Source of the DNA: a virus
Direction: 5' to 3' (one strand)
DNA length: 64,000 nt
IMG/VR virus record: IMGVR_UViG_3300036770_005084
Location: 62,001 to 126,000 of that record
Shown here: in pieces, positions 23,281-30,459 of the stretch
Layout of the letters: each line of letters opens with the position of its first letter
Numbering within the stretch: the stretch's first letter is position 1
Notes under the pieces: generated by a model
Seen by the model: only the letters and a program-made list of their open reading frames with translations
Told to the model about the DNA's origin: nothing
Databases searched by the model: none
Translations under genes and position numbers: made by a program

Positions 23281-23954
23281 AAATTGCTATAGTTACTGCA
23301 TCTATAGGAGCAAATTCTTTAAATACACCACCAGTTTGGGATGGGGTCGATTATCATGCTTTTGTCGATAAAAGATTATTGGGTCATCCAATATGGAAAA
23401 CTCATGAATATGTTAAATTTAGTTCTGATCCAGTTTATGCTAATCGTAGAAATGCAAAAATATATAAAGTTCTACCTCATCTAATTTTGCCTGGATATGA
23501 TTATTATTTTTGGATAGATTCTACTCATATCGTAGAAGAAAATCCTAAAGTTATAATTGAAAAATATTTAAGTGAAAGTGATATAGCAGTATTCAAACAT
23601 CCTTATAGAAACTGTGTATACGAAGAGGCAAATTTTATTGTCAATTTACAATATGATTATCCAAACTTGGTAGAGTCTCAGATGGAGTTTTATCAAGATA
23701 TGAATTATCCAAAGAACAATGGACTTTATGAGTTATCTTCAAGGGTTCAGAGAAATACTCCTGACATTCAACGAATGTCACTGATGTGGTGGGAACAATT
23801 ATGTATGTACTCGTCAAGAGATCAACTTAGTTTCCCATATTGTTTACATCAAGTTGGAATAACACCAACTATCCTACCTGGGAAATCAAGCACTCATAGG
23901 GGAAACAAGTTAATGCCAGAAATTGTACTATCAAATCATAATAGGAGATGTTAA
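23277..23954 (+). CDS. MUCI70/TOD1-like (DUF616) glycosyltransferase
   Basis: 225 residues. NRRNAKIYKVLPHLILPGYDYYFWID, then AVFKHPYRNCVYEEAN and WWEQLCMYSSRDQLSFPYCL fit the DUF616 family of hexosyltransferase-like enzymes, best known in plants (mucilage and arabinogalactan-related). The WIDST segment would hold the metal-binding aspartate. Part of the contiguous island; the next frame begins just before its stop. Confidence 0.75.
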   Translation: MKIAIVTASIGANSLNTPPVWDGVDYHAFVDKRLLGHPIWKTHEYVKFSSDPVYANRRNAKIYKVLPHLILPGYDYYFWIDSTHIVEENPKVIIEKYLSESDIAVFKHPYRNCVYEEANFIVNLQYDYPNLVESQMEFYQDMNYPKNNGLYELSSRVQRNTPDIQRMSLMWWEQLCMYSSRDQLSFPYCLHQVGITPTILPGKSSTHRGNKLMPEIVLSNHNRRC

Positions 23955-23959
23955 TTATT

Positions 23960-24730
23960 ATGTCTGAAAGAATAAGTTTTAATGAAAAAATACAATGGTC
24001 TATGGAAACGGATAGAAATCCATTGAAGACATATTGTACAGACAAGATTCAAGTAAAAGAATATGTAACTGATAAATTGAATGATTCTTTTATTCCTAAA
24101 GTTTATGTAATTGCAAATGATGTAAATGATCTTCTGCAAAAAGTTTCCGATTATGAAGATCACCCACAGACATGTTTAATTAAATCAAATAATGATTCTG
24201 GAGGTGTATGCTTTGTAAAAGATGGTGTTATTGAAGACCCTTCAAAACTTAATTTAGTTGAAAAGTATAAAGATTCCCCATTCGATGGTGTCTATAAAGG
24301 TGAATGGTTTTATAAGGATATTGAATATAAATGCTTCACCGAAGAATATCTTGGTGAAAATTTAATTGATTATAAATTTCATTGTTCTGGTGGTAAACCA
24401 AGATTCTGTCAGGTTATACGCGATAGAAATATTAAAAGGACTAATGAGGTTTGTGTTGACCTAAACGGAAATTGCTACGATTTTCATTTTGATATTAATT
24501 TTAAATTGGTAAAGGAATTTGAGAAACCTAAAAACTGGGATAGGATGATTGAAGTTGCCGAGATTTTATGTCAAGATTTTGATTATGTTAGGGTAGATAT
24601 GTATAATATAAATATTGAGGATTCAACTGACGAATCTATATTTGTTGGTGAATTGACTTTTGCCCCGATGTCTGGTGACTATAGGGGAGATGGACAAATT
24701 GAAGTAGGAAAATTATTACTAGGGATCTAA
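23960..24730 (+). CDS. TupA-like ATP-grasp protein
   Basis: About 256 residues. CTDKIQVKEYVTDKL, TCLIKSNNDSGG and VRVDMYNI followed by FVGELTFAPMSG match TupA-like ATP-grasp proteins of polysaccharide clusters, which are thought to ligate carboxylates and amines on glycans. The frame also opens at ATG 23948, but the AGGAG ends directly at that codon (no spacer), so 23960 is preferred. Its stop overlaps the next start (TAATG). Confidence 0.75.
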   Translation: MSERISFNEKIQWSMETDRNPLKTYCTDKIQVKEYVTDKLNDSFIPKVYVIANDVNDLLQKVSDYEDHPQTCLIKSNNDSGGVCFVKDGVIEDPSKLNLVEKYKDSPFDGVYKGEWFYKDIEYKCFTEEYLGENLIDYKFHCSGGKPRFCQVIRDRNIKRTNEVCVDLNGNCYDFHFDINFKLVKEFEKPKNWDRMIEVAEILCQDFDYVRVDMYNINIEDSTDESIFVGELTFAPMSGDYRGDGQIEVGKLLLGI

Positions 24731-25290
24731 TGGCATCATTACAAAGAAAAGTTTTAGAAAAATATCCTAATAAGTACTTTGTTGAAACTGGAACTTGTTG
24801 GGGAGATACAGTACAACTAGCATTGGAATGTGGTTTTAAAAAAATTATAACCATGGAAATCAGTGCAGAAAAAGTAAAACACAACGAAGAAAGATTTTGT
24901 AAAGAAATTTCTGAAGGAAGGGTTGAGATATTTTATGGAGATACTGTAGATATATTTAAAGATGTTATTGCTGCAATAGATTCTCCGGCCACTTTTTGGT
25001 TAGATGCTCATTGGGATGATGGTCCGAAAGGAGAGTATCTTTGCCCTCTTCCAATCGAACTTGATATCCTAATAAATCATCCGATTAAAGAGCATACGAT
25101 TCTTATTGATGATAAAAGACTATTTGGTGTTCCAAATACAACTTGGGGACATACAATCGATTTAGATGGAATTATAGATCTTTTATATGATATTAATTCA
25201 AATTATACAATATCATATGAAGACGGATGTGTACCAAAAGACATTATTGTTGCAAAGATAAAAAATGAAAAATCTTTATATCCATTGTGA
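24730..25290 (+). CDS. putative SAM-dependent methyltransferase or related Rossmann protein
   Basis: 186 residues with FVETGTCWGDTVQLAL (about 17-32, a glycine-loop like that of class I methyltransferases), IITMEIS, FYGDTVDIF and FWLDAHWDDG (about 89-98). Small size and island context suggest modification of a sugar. Substrate unknown. It overlaps the next gene by 26 bases. Confidence 0.65.
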   Translation: MASLQRKVLEKYPNKYFVETGTCWGDTVQLALECGFKKIITMEISAEKVKHNEERFCKEISEGRVEIFYGDTVDIFKDVIAAIDSPATFWLDAHWDDGPKGEYLCPLPIELDILINHPIKEHTILIDDKRLFGVPNTTWGHTIDLDGIIDLLYDINSNYTISYEDGCVPKDIIVAKIKNEKSLYPL

Positions 25291-26125
25291 TGGAGGTTTT
25301 GGAAATAGATTTAATTCATTGATAGTTGGTTTATTAATATCTGAGGTTGGAAATTATAATCCTATTATATCTTGGCCATCTACAAATGTATGTAGAGCAA
25401 AATATTTTGAAATTTTTGAAGATTCTAAAATTAATAATTCTGATAGATTGGAAGAATATATTAAATCTATTGATGATCTTGAATTTGTAATGCATGAAGA
25501 TCAACTATCTTGGGGAATTTCATATACCCATCCAAATTCTTTTATATCAATTGATGATGTTGTAAATTTATATAATAAAAGTTCAAAATCTAAATTATTC
25601 TATTTTAATAATTTAATACCAGACTTTGCCAAATCCTCAAAACTTCTTTCTAAAGTATTGACGAGAATTAAATTTAAACAAGAATTTATTAATGAGGTTG
25701 AAGAATTTATTGAAAAAATTGGCAGTCCATTTATTGGTGTTCATTTGAGGGCAACTGATTTTTCAAGCAATGATAGAATAGACTTTAAAACTATCTATGA
25801 ATTTATTTTAAATAATGATCATCTTAAATTTTTTGTATGTTCTGATTCTAAAGATCTAGAAAATAAATTTTCTAAACTTGAAAATGTGATAGTTAAAGAA
25901 AAGAAAAACTACGTGGAAAAAATTGAAGATACTTATGATTGGAGAGGATCTCGTGGTTTCATTCAAGATGAATATGGTAAAAATTTAAGTTTTAATGTTG
26001 AGAGAAGTAATGATAGTGTGAAGGAAGCAATAATTGATTTGTTAATATTATCAAAGTCTGATATATTAAAGACATCAAATAGTACTTTTTTAGAAACAGC
26101 AATTTTATTGAAAGATTATGGATAA
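25265..26125 (+). CDS. fucosyltransferase-superfamily (GT-B) glycosyltransferase
   Basis: 286 residues. GGFGNRFNSLIVGLLIS (about 10-26), GVHLRATDFSSND (about 159-171), FVCSDSKDLENKF and TSNSTFLETAIL are the landmarks of the NodZ/POFUT/GT11 superfamily that uses GDP-L-fucose-type donors. It is the second such enzyme in the island, so two linkages with GDP-L-sugars may be formed. Coupled to the next gene by an 8-base overlap. Confidence 0.7.
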   Translation: MKNLYIHCDGGFGNRFNSLIVGLLISEVGNYNPIISWPSTNVCRAKYFEIFEDSKINNSDRLEEYIKSIDDLEFVMHEDQLSWGISYTHPNSFISIDDVVNLYNKSSKSKLFYFNNLIPDFAKSSKLLSKVLTRIKFKQEFINEVEEFIEKIGSPFIGVHLRATDFSSNDRIDFKTIYEFILNNDHLKFFVCSDSKDLENKFSKLENVIVKEKKNYVEKIEDTYDWRGSRGFIQDEYGKNLSFNVERSNDSVKEAIIDLLILSKSDILKTSNSTFLETAILLKDYG

Positions 26126-26906
26126 AAATAAATCACTATACAAACTTAAAAATTTTGGTCCTGTATATTATTTGAATCTTGATGATCAACCAGAAAGAAA
26201 ACAATATATGGAAGATCAATTCAAGTATTGGGAAATTGAAAACTATACTAGAATTTCTGCATATGATGGTAGAGACGATGATCTAAGTGAAATTATAAAA
26301 GGAAGATATCCTTCATCTATGACATCCGGTGAGATTGGATGTACTACTTCACACCTCAAAGCAATTAAGCATTGGTATGAAACATCAGACAGTCCATATG
26401 CAATAATAATGGAAGATGATTGTATGCTAGATCTTGCAAAGTTTTGGACATTTAACTGGAATGAATTTGTAAATAAATTGCCTTATGATTGGGATGTTGT
26501 TCAACTTGCAATTATTTGTACGGGGAATATTCATGTAAAACTTCATAAGAGATTTGTTAACGATTTTTCTACAGCATCTTATATGATAACCAGACATCAT
26601 GCGGAAAAACTATTAAAAAATCATGTGAGTGGTGATAAGTATAAGTTGGATAATGGTGTTAAACCAAGAGCAGTGGCAGATGATTTAATATATAATTCTG
26701 GCAATACTTTCAGTATCCCTTTATTTTTATATAAAATATCATTAGGATCCACAATTCATCCTGATCATATTGATACTTTCCATAAAAATAGTTATGATGG
26801 AATATTTAATTATTGGAAATCAAATGGACCAATGCTCAATATATCTGATCTAATGGATTATGATCCATATCTTGGAAGGATGACACTTCCCGGAAATGCC
26901 CCTTGA
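26118..26906 (+). CDS. family 25 glycosyltransferase (LPS type)
   Basis: 262 residues. VYYLNLDDQPERKQYMEDQF (about 15-34), GEIGCTTSHLKAIKHW (about 72-87) and IIMEDDCMLD (about 95-104, acidic metal site) define GT25, typical of beta-galactosyl- and glucosyltransferases in LPS synthesis and collagen glycosylation. Last gene of the first island; a host-type promoter for hli overlaps its 3' end. Confidence 0.85.
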   Translation: MDKNKSLYKLKNFGPVYYLNLDDQPERKQYMEDQFKYWEIENYTRISAYDGRDDDLSEIIKGRYPSSMTSGEIGCTTSHLKAIKHWYETSDSPYAIIMEDDCMLDLAKFWTFNWNEFVNKLPYDWDVVQLAIICTGNIHVKLHKRFVNDFSTASYMITRHHAEKLLKNHVSGDKYKLDNGVKPRAVADDLIYNSGNTFSIPLFLYKISLGSTIHPDHIDTFHKNSYDGIFNYWKSNGPMLNISDLMDYDPYLGRMTLPGNAP

Positions 26907-26931
26907 CAACCCATTGAATTTGATATATAGT
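26903..26931 (+). promoter_or_regulatory. sigma70-type promoter (TTGACA-N17-TATAGT) for hli
   Basis: -35 TTGACA at 26903-26908, 17-base spacer, -10 TATAGT at 26926-26931, 25 bases before the hli ATG. The -35 overlaps the stop of the GT25 gene. Confidence 0.78.
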
Positions 26932-26956
26932 ATTGTTGTAAATCTTAACAAATTGA

Positions 26957-27151
26957 ATGACTGTAACAACTAATGATCGTGGTCAACAAAACATGTGGGC
27001 AAAAGAGCCTACCATGTATTACCACAATTATGGTATGCAAACCCCTAACGAATGGAAGGAGACATATAATGGGCGCTGGGCAATGGTCGGTTTTGTTTCT
27101 GGTCTTGTTTCTTATATGGTCACTGGTAATTTCTTCTTCGGGATCTTCTAA
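26957..27151 (+). CDS. hli: high-light-inducible protein (Hli)
   Basis: 64-residue Hli (one-helix chlorophyll-binding relative of LHC proteins). The signature ETYNGRWAMVGFVSGLVSYMVTG forms the single thylakoid helix; the E, N and R are the chlorophyll-ligand residues. Phage Hli proteins are thought to protect photosystem II during infection, together with phage D1. Driven by the promoter at 26903; followed after a stop/ATG junction by a 28-aa membrane peptide and a second hli. Confidence 0.95.
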   Translation: MTVTTNDRGQQNMWAKEPTMYYHNYGMQTPNEWKETYNGRWAMVGFVSGLVSYMVTGNFFFGIF

Positions 27152-27238
27152 ATGACCGAACTAATTTTTACTGTGACTAGTGTTGCATTTTTTGTGCTTC
27201 TTGCACATTCAATTAATAAACTATCTGATACATTTTAA
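27152..27238 (+). CDS. 28-aa membrane peptide between hli genes
   Basis: 28 residues: MTELIFTVTSVAFFVLLAHS then INKLSDTF. A single hydrophobic helix with a short polar tail, directly after the hli stop (TAAATG). Its end carries the AGGAG site of the second hli. It resembles the size class of small photosystem subunits, but I cannot match it to any named one. Confidence 0.5.
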   Translation: MTELIFTVTSVAFFVLLAHSINKLSDTF

Positions 27239-27249
27239 GGAGAACTATT

Positions 27250-27369
27250 ATGAAATTTGGTTTTACCCCTGAGGCAGAAATGCTCAACGCACGTCTAGCA
27301 ATGCTTGGTTTTGTCATTGCTGTTGGAACATATCTTACTACTGGGCAAATTATTCCCGGAGTACTTTGA
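27250..27369 (+). CDS. hli: second high-light-inducible protein (39 aa)
   Basis: 39 residues. EAEMLNARLAMLGFVIAVGT is the Hli/LHC helix motif (E, N, R, AMLGF). It is a minimal Hli with almost no N-terminal extension. AGGAG at 27238-27242 gives a good start. Cotranscribed with the first hli and closed by the terminator at 27373. Confidence 0.9.
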   Translation: MKFGFTPEAEMLNARLAMLGFVIAVGTYLTTGQIIPGVL

Positions 27370-27372
27370 GAT

Positions 27373-27403
27373 AAACCCTCACTAAATAGTGAGGGTTTTT
27401 TTT
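27373..27403 (+). terminator. hli terminator, late motif in loop
   Basis: Stem AAACCCTCACT/AGTGAGGGTTT with loop AAAT and a run of T. CTAAATA (27382-27388) spans the loop; the T-run ends 3 bases before the next ATG (27407). Confidence 0.88.
27382..27388 (+). promoter_or_regulatory. late promoter motif CTAAATA inside terminator loop
   Basis: 18 bases separate its end from the ATG at 27407, identical to the pair at 6250/6275. Confidence 0.4.
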
Positions 27404-27406
27404 ATC

Positions 27407-27568
27407 ATGCCAAGAAATCATATAACAAAACAAGAAATAAAAACTTTTGTAGAAAAGTTAAAGACAGAACTATATAACTTAAATTATTATGGATATGGTG
27501 ATCCTAAAGAACTAGCACATAAATATCTCAATAAAGTTATGGATAAAATTCAAGAATATAGGGAGTAG
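27407..27568 (+). CDS. small ORF (53 aa)
   Basis: 53 residues, MPRNHITKQEIKTFVEKLKT then GYGDPKELAHKYLNKVMDKI. Helical and charged; resembles small uncharacterised cyanophage proteins. Starts right after the hli terminator and ends 3 bases before the C39 peptidase gene, so it leads that unit. Confidence 0.6.
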   Translation: MPRNHITKQEIKTFVEKLKTELYNLNYYGYGDPKELAHKYLNKVMDKIQEYRE

Positions 27569-27571
27569 AAA

Positions 27572-28270
27572 ATGCAGATCGATCTACATAACTTCTTTAA
27601 ATACTATGACGAGAAGAATCCAAAGCACGTTGCTGCTGTTGAGCAACTAGAAAAGGATCTTCTCAATTCAGTTAGTAGTCTTATGGAAGATGATGCTAAC
27701 TGGGTTAGAATTTTTAGAAAAAAAGAAGTGATTCCAAAATCAAATATACTTGAAGTTCCTTTTTTCCCACAAACAGATAATTATAGGGATGCAAATAGAA
27801 CTTGTAATTCATCTGCTTGTGCAATGTGTCTTGAGTATTTTAGTCCAGGAACACTTAAAGGACCTAACGGTGATGATCAATATGTACAGAAGGTCTTTGC
27901 AATTGGTGACACCACAGACCATCTAGTACAGACTAAAGTTTTAAATTCATACGGAATTAAATCTACTTTCTCGTATACTCTTACTTTTGCAGATCTTGAT
28001 AGAGAGATTGCTTCTGGCAGACCTATTGTTATTGGAATTCTTCATCGAGGACCTATTTCCAATCCAACCGGAGGACACATGGTAGTTGTGATTGGTAAAA
28101 CTCCATCAGGTGACTATGTTGTAAATGATCCTTATGGTTCACTTAACGATGGTTATACTGGTGCAGTTACTAACGGCAAAGGTGCTATCTATAAAAAATC
28201 TGATTTATCCCGTAGATGGGTTCCTAATGGTAATGATGGTTGGGGAAGAATCTTTGACGTAAAAAAGTAG
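27572..28270 (+). CDS. C39-like cysteine peptidase, frameshift-linked to lysozyme
   Basis: 232 residues. C39-type papain-like fold: EVPFFPQTDNY with oxyanion Gln67, RTCNSSACAM with Cys78, GGHMVVVIG with His169, and VVNDPYGS with Asn/Asp185-186. The N-terminal 55 residues are a separate helical region. The 0-frame ends ...DVKK-TAG at A AAA AAG (28261-28267), a classical -1 slippery heptamer; slipping there enters the lysozyme frame and would give a protein of about 391 residues. Such a peptidase plus lysozyme would be a two-activity endolysin. Confidence 0.82.
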   Translation: MQIDLHNFFKYYDEKNPKHVAAVEQLEKDLLNSVSSLMEDDANWVRIFRKKEVIPKSNILEVPFFPQTDNYRDANRTCNSSACAMCLEYFSPGTLKGPNGDDQYVQKVFAIGDTTDHLVQTKVLNSYGIKSTFSYTLTFADLDREIASGRPIVIGILHRGPISNPTGGHMVVVIGKTPSGDYVVNDPYGSLNDGYTGAVTNGKGAIYKKSDLSRRWVPNGNDGWGRIFDVKK

Positions 28271-28746
28271 AATCAACATCACAAAAAGTCCCTCAGTGTG
28301 GTGTTGATTTAATTAAAGAATTTGAGGGGTGTCACTTGAATGCTTATCCTGATCCATTAACTGGGGGACTTCCAATCACAATTGGATGGGGTTCTACTAA
28401 AGACTTTGATGGAAATTCATTTAAATTGGGAAGAACTATTTCTCAAGATTATGCAAACAGATTGTTAACGTATGACATTGAAAATAGATTTATTCCTACA
28501 CTACAAAAGATACCTTACTGGGGGGAGATGAATGACAACCAACGTGGGGCACTTTTATCCTTTGCTTACAATCTCGGTGCTGGCTTCTATGGCAACAGCA
28601 ATTTCAATACTATTACCCGCAATCTACGTGAGAAGAATTGGAAGGCAATCCCAGAAACATTAAAACTATATCGTAATCCTGGATCAAATGTTGAAGCAGG
28701 ATTGCTTAGAAGACGTGCTGCTGAAGGTAAACTTTGGAATTCTTAA
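28258..28746 (+). CDS. GH24 lysozyme domain, accessible by -1 frameshift
   Basis: T4/P22-type lysozyme (peptidoglycan N-acetylmuramidase). The catalytic Glu lies in LIKEFEGCHLNAYPDPLTGG and is followed by IGWGS; the Glu-x8-Asp spacing is kept. No ATG, GTG or TTG occurs in this frame between the stop at 28255 and TTG 28336, and starting at 28336 would delete the catalytic Glu. Only ATT 28312 could begin just upstream. Translation therefore most likely enters by -1 frameshifting from the C39 gene. Conserved downstream: NDNQRGALLSFAYNLGAGFY and GLLRRRAAE. The coordinates give the open frame, not a start codon. Confidence 0.82.
   Translation, partial: RKKVESTSQKVPQCGVDLIKEFEGCHLNAYPDPLTGGLPITIGWGSTKDFDGNSFKLGRTISQDYANRLLTYDIENRFIPTLQKIPYWGEMNDNQRGALLSFAYNLGAGFYGNSNFNTITRNLREKNWKAIPETLKLYRNPGSNVEAGLLRRRAAEGKLWNS
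28261..28309 (+). other. putative -1 programmed ribosomal frameshift signal
   Basis: Slippery A AAA AAG at 28261-28267 in the right register, 0-frame stop TAG directly after, then a 12-bp stem AATCAACATCAC (28271-28282) with GTGGTGTTGATT (28298-28309), one G-T pair, 15-base loop. The spacer is 3 bases; fraying of the outer A-T pairs would bring it to 5-6. Confidence 0.65.
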
Positions 28747-29030
28747 TCGTCTACTTTAGTTCTTAATGCAATTACTGTAGTAAGAATAGTTAGTAAAGTT
28801 TCATACCCTCTTCTTTCAGATTCTTTGCAATCTAAAGGAGGGGGGTTTTTTAATTCTCCTTTTACATTTGCTTTATTAATGGTTCCTGGAACCATGAAGT
28901 TGCAAGCAATAAAGTTAATACCAACAAATCCAACAACGGAACAGCAGACACCAAAGATTAATTTATTTAGTAGTGATCCGTATTTTTTCTCTGATGAATC
29001 TGATGATTTTTGGAAATTATCTTTTTCCAT
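28743..29030 (-). CDS. small membrane protein, convergent with lysozyme
   Basis: 95 residues from ATG 29030 on the minus strand (AAGG site upstream; a longer frame to 29078 is less likely). One clear membrane helix (KLIFGVCCSVVGFVGINFIA, about residues 24-43), then a polar stretch with LKNPPPLDCKESERRG and a hydrophobic C-terminal segment ETLLTILTTVIALRTK, perhaps a second helix. It converges with the lysozyme, sharing the stop region. A holin-like or spanin-like role is possible from context only. Confidence 0.55.
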   Translation of the reverse strand: MEKDNFQKSSDSSEKKYGSLLNKLIFGVCCSVVGFVGINFIACNFMVPGTINKANVKGELKNPPPLDCKESERRGYETLLTILTTVIALRTKVDD

Positions 29031-29133
29031 CAGGAACCTTCTATGTTGTCTAACAATAATATGTATATTATACAACAAAGAACAAATGTTAAAATAAGAC
29101 CTAGACCTATACTTACTCCCCAGGGAAATTCAG

Positions 29134-29340
29134 TCATTCCCAATTCTCATATAAATTTCTAAAGTATATATCATATTCTTCTAATGTGGTGTATTTTTCA
29201 ATTTTATTTTCATCGCACCAAAATAGTGCTATTTCATGAAATTTTTCTTTAGACCTTACTTTATTTACACCATAACTTCTTGAAAATGATGACATTATAA
29301 AATGCCAACATTTAATTTTAGAATCATTGTCCTTTTTCAT
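29134..29340 (-). CDS. small ORF (68 aa)
   Basis: 68 residues, MKKDNDSKIKCWHFIMSSFS to IYFRNLYENWE. No family recognised. It overlaps the end of the upstream minus-strand gene by 17 bases, so both belong to one minus-strand late unit. Confidence 0.5.
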   Translation of the reverse strand: MKKDNDSKIKCWHFIMSSFSRSYGVNKVRSKEKFHEIALFWCDENKIEKYTTLEEYDIYFRNLYENWE

Positions 29341-29518
29341 TTTTATGAATCCAGGTTTTTAGTTCTGAAATATATTCTCTAAGTATTTGTGCTTTTTTTA
29401 AATGCCACTCATCACCATCTTTTAAATATTCTTGAGTATGATTGTCTATTGCTTTTAGTATATTATGTATCGGGGAATTCCATCCTTCACGTATAGGAGT
29501 GTTCCATTCTCGGGGCAT
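29324..29518 (-). CDS. small ORF (64 aa), conserved-looking
   Basis: 64 residues, MPREWNTPIREGWNSPIHNI then DEWHLKKAQILREYISELKTW. The pattern resembles small uncharacterised proteins in other marine T4-like phages. A late motif ATAAATA on the minus strand (29546-29540) lies 21 bases upstream. Confidence 0.6.
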   Translation of the reverse strand: MPREWNTPIREGWNSPIHNILKAIDNHTQEYLKDGDEWHLKKAQILREYISELKTWIHKNEKGQ

Positions 29519-29539
29519 ATATTTTTCAGGAACTATTTT

Positions 29540-29567
29540 TATTTATTTCTTAGTGATAATATAAATA
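29540..29567. promoter_or_regulatory. divergent late promoter pair
   Basis: ATAAATA on the minus strand (29546-29540) for the 29518 unit and ATAAATA on the plus strand (29561-29567) for the 29592 unit, with 14 bases between. Confidence 0.6.
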
Positions 29568-29591
29568 CAAAAAATATAAAATTAATTTACA

Positions 29592-30011
29592 ATGAATCCT
29601 AAGTATAAAATACGAATAAATGAGATAACTAGATTAGAGTCATTCGATACTCTAAGTGATATTATTGTGAGAGTGGAGGTTTTTGTCCAAGCATATATAG
29701 AAGAGAATTCATCTATTTCCACTTCTCGGGTCTTTGTAATTGACTTTTCTGAAGAAGATTATAATTTTGATAATTTTGTATCATATACTAACGTAGATTC
29801 GGACTTAATTATTTCTTGGATTGTAAGTAAATATAATGTTTCTTCATTTGAAGAACTTCCAATAGTTAAGTCTATAACTGAAGAACTTTCTGAAGTTTTT
29901 TCTAGATATGAAAATAAAATTATCGAAACTGTTAACTGGAATGTTAATCTTGATAAAGTTACTATTAAAGAGGAAATTGGAATTTCAACTGGTACTCTAG
30001 GAGAGGTATGA
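29592..30011 (+). CDS. uncharacterised phage protein, first of tandem paralogues
   Basis: 139 residues, beta-rich at the N-terminus (YKIRINEITRLESFDTLSDI) followed by a conserved core FVIDFSEEDYNFDNFVSYTN and DLIISWIVSKYN. It shares this layout with the next gene, suggesting tandem duplication. No catalytic motif. Preceded by a late motif. Function unknown. Confidence 0.6.
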   Translation: MNPKYKIRINEITRLESFDTLSDIIVRVEVFVQAYIEENSSISTSRVFVIDFSEEDYNFDNFVSYTNVDSDLIISWIVSKYNVSSFEELPIVKSITEELSEVFSRYENKIIETVNWNVNLDKVTIKEEIGISTGTLGEV

Positions 30012-30012
30012 T

Positions 30013-30381
30013 ATGGAAGATATAAAATACCAAATTGAATTAAAAGAAGTTAAATATAGAAATCAATATAATAATTGTGAAAAATTTATAGAATCCATTC
30101 TTGGAAAAGTTACTGTTACTTCTATTTCTTGTCCGGAAATAGTTTATGAAAAAAAGATAAATGTTAAGTTTGATCCTGAAAATTTTAATTCAGAATCATT
30201 TATTCCATATGAAGAAGTAGATTTAGATACTTTTGTCAATTGGATGATTGCTTTAGATGGTGAAGCAGATACAATTGAGCAGGTTGAAATAGTTAGGAAT
30301 GGAATTGAATATGTTCAAAACTGTATTTCCAAAAGATTGAGTTCTGAAACTGAGACTAAGGATTGGGTTATTTCTAATTAG
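30013..30381 (+). CDS. uncharacterised phage protein, second of tandem paralogues
   Basis: 122 residues. The core INVKFDPENFNSESFIPYEE followed by DLDTFVNWMIAL lines up with the core of the preceding gene, and both end near a Trp (KDWVISN). Starts 1 base after the previous stop. Unknown function; the psbA promoter begins 15 bases downstream. Confidence 0.6.
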   Translation: MEDIKYQIELKEVKYRNQYNNCEKFIESILGKVTVTSISCPEIVYEKKINVKFDPENFNSESFIPYEEVDLDTFVNWMIALDGEADTIEQVEIVRNGIEYVQNCISKRLSSETETKDWVISN

Positions 30382-30395
30382 ATCTTGGAGAGGGG

Positions 30396-30424
30396 TTGAC
30401 AGAAAAGTTAGGATATGCTAACAT
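30396..30424 (+). promoter_or_regulatory. sigma70-type promoter (TTGACA-N17-TAACAT) for psbA
   Basis: -35 TTGACA at 30396-30401, 17-base spacer, -10 TAACAT at 30419-30424 with an extended TGC just before it. ATAAATA at 30423-30429 overlaps its -10, giving a possible late promoter too. Confidence 0.72.
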
Positions 30425-30429
30425 AAATA
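30423..30429 (+). promoter_or_regulatory. late motif ATAAATA upstream of psbA
   Basis: Overlaps the sigma70-type -10, so psbA may be expressed in both early/middle and late phases. Confidence 0.45.
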
Positions 30430-30431
30430 AG

Positions 30432-30459
30432 TGTTAAGGAATGTTTCTTTTCCTTAACA
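30432..30459 (+). promoter_or_regulatory. psbA 5' UTR hairpin
   Basis: Perfect 10-bp stem TGTTAAGGAA/TTCCTTAACA with an 8-base loop, at or very near the expected 5' end of the psbA mRNA and not followed by a T-run, so it is more likely a stability or translation element than a terminator. Confidence 0.6.

Noticed and set aside
24730-25290. Calling this gene a named methyltransferase family
   Set aside because: The SAM-loop-like ETGTCWGDT is present, but other motifs are too weak to choose a family.
28336-28746. Independent lysozyme gene starting at TTG 28336
   Set aside because: This start removes the catalytic Glu (KEFEG, encoded at about 28315-28326), so the product would be inactive. The frame is open upstream to the frameshift site, which explains the domain better.
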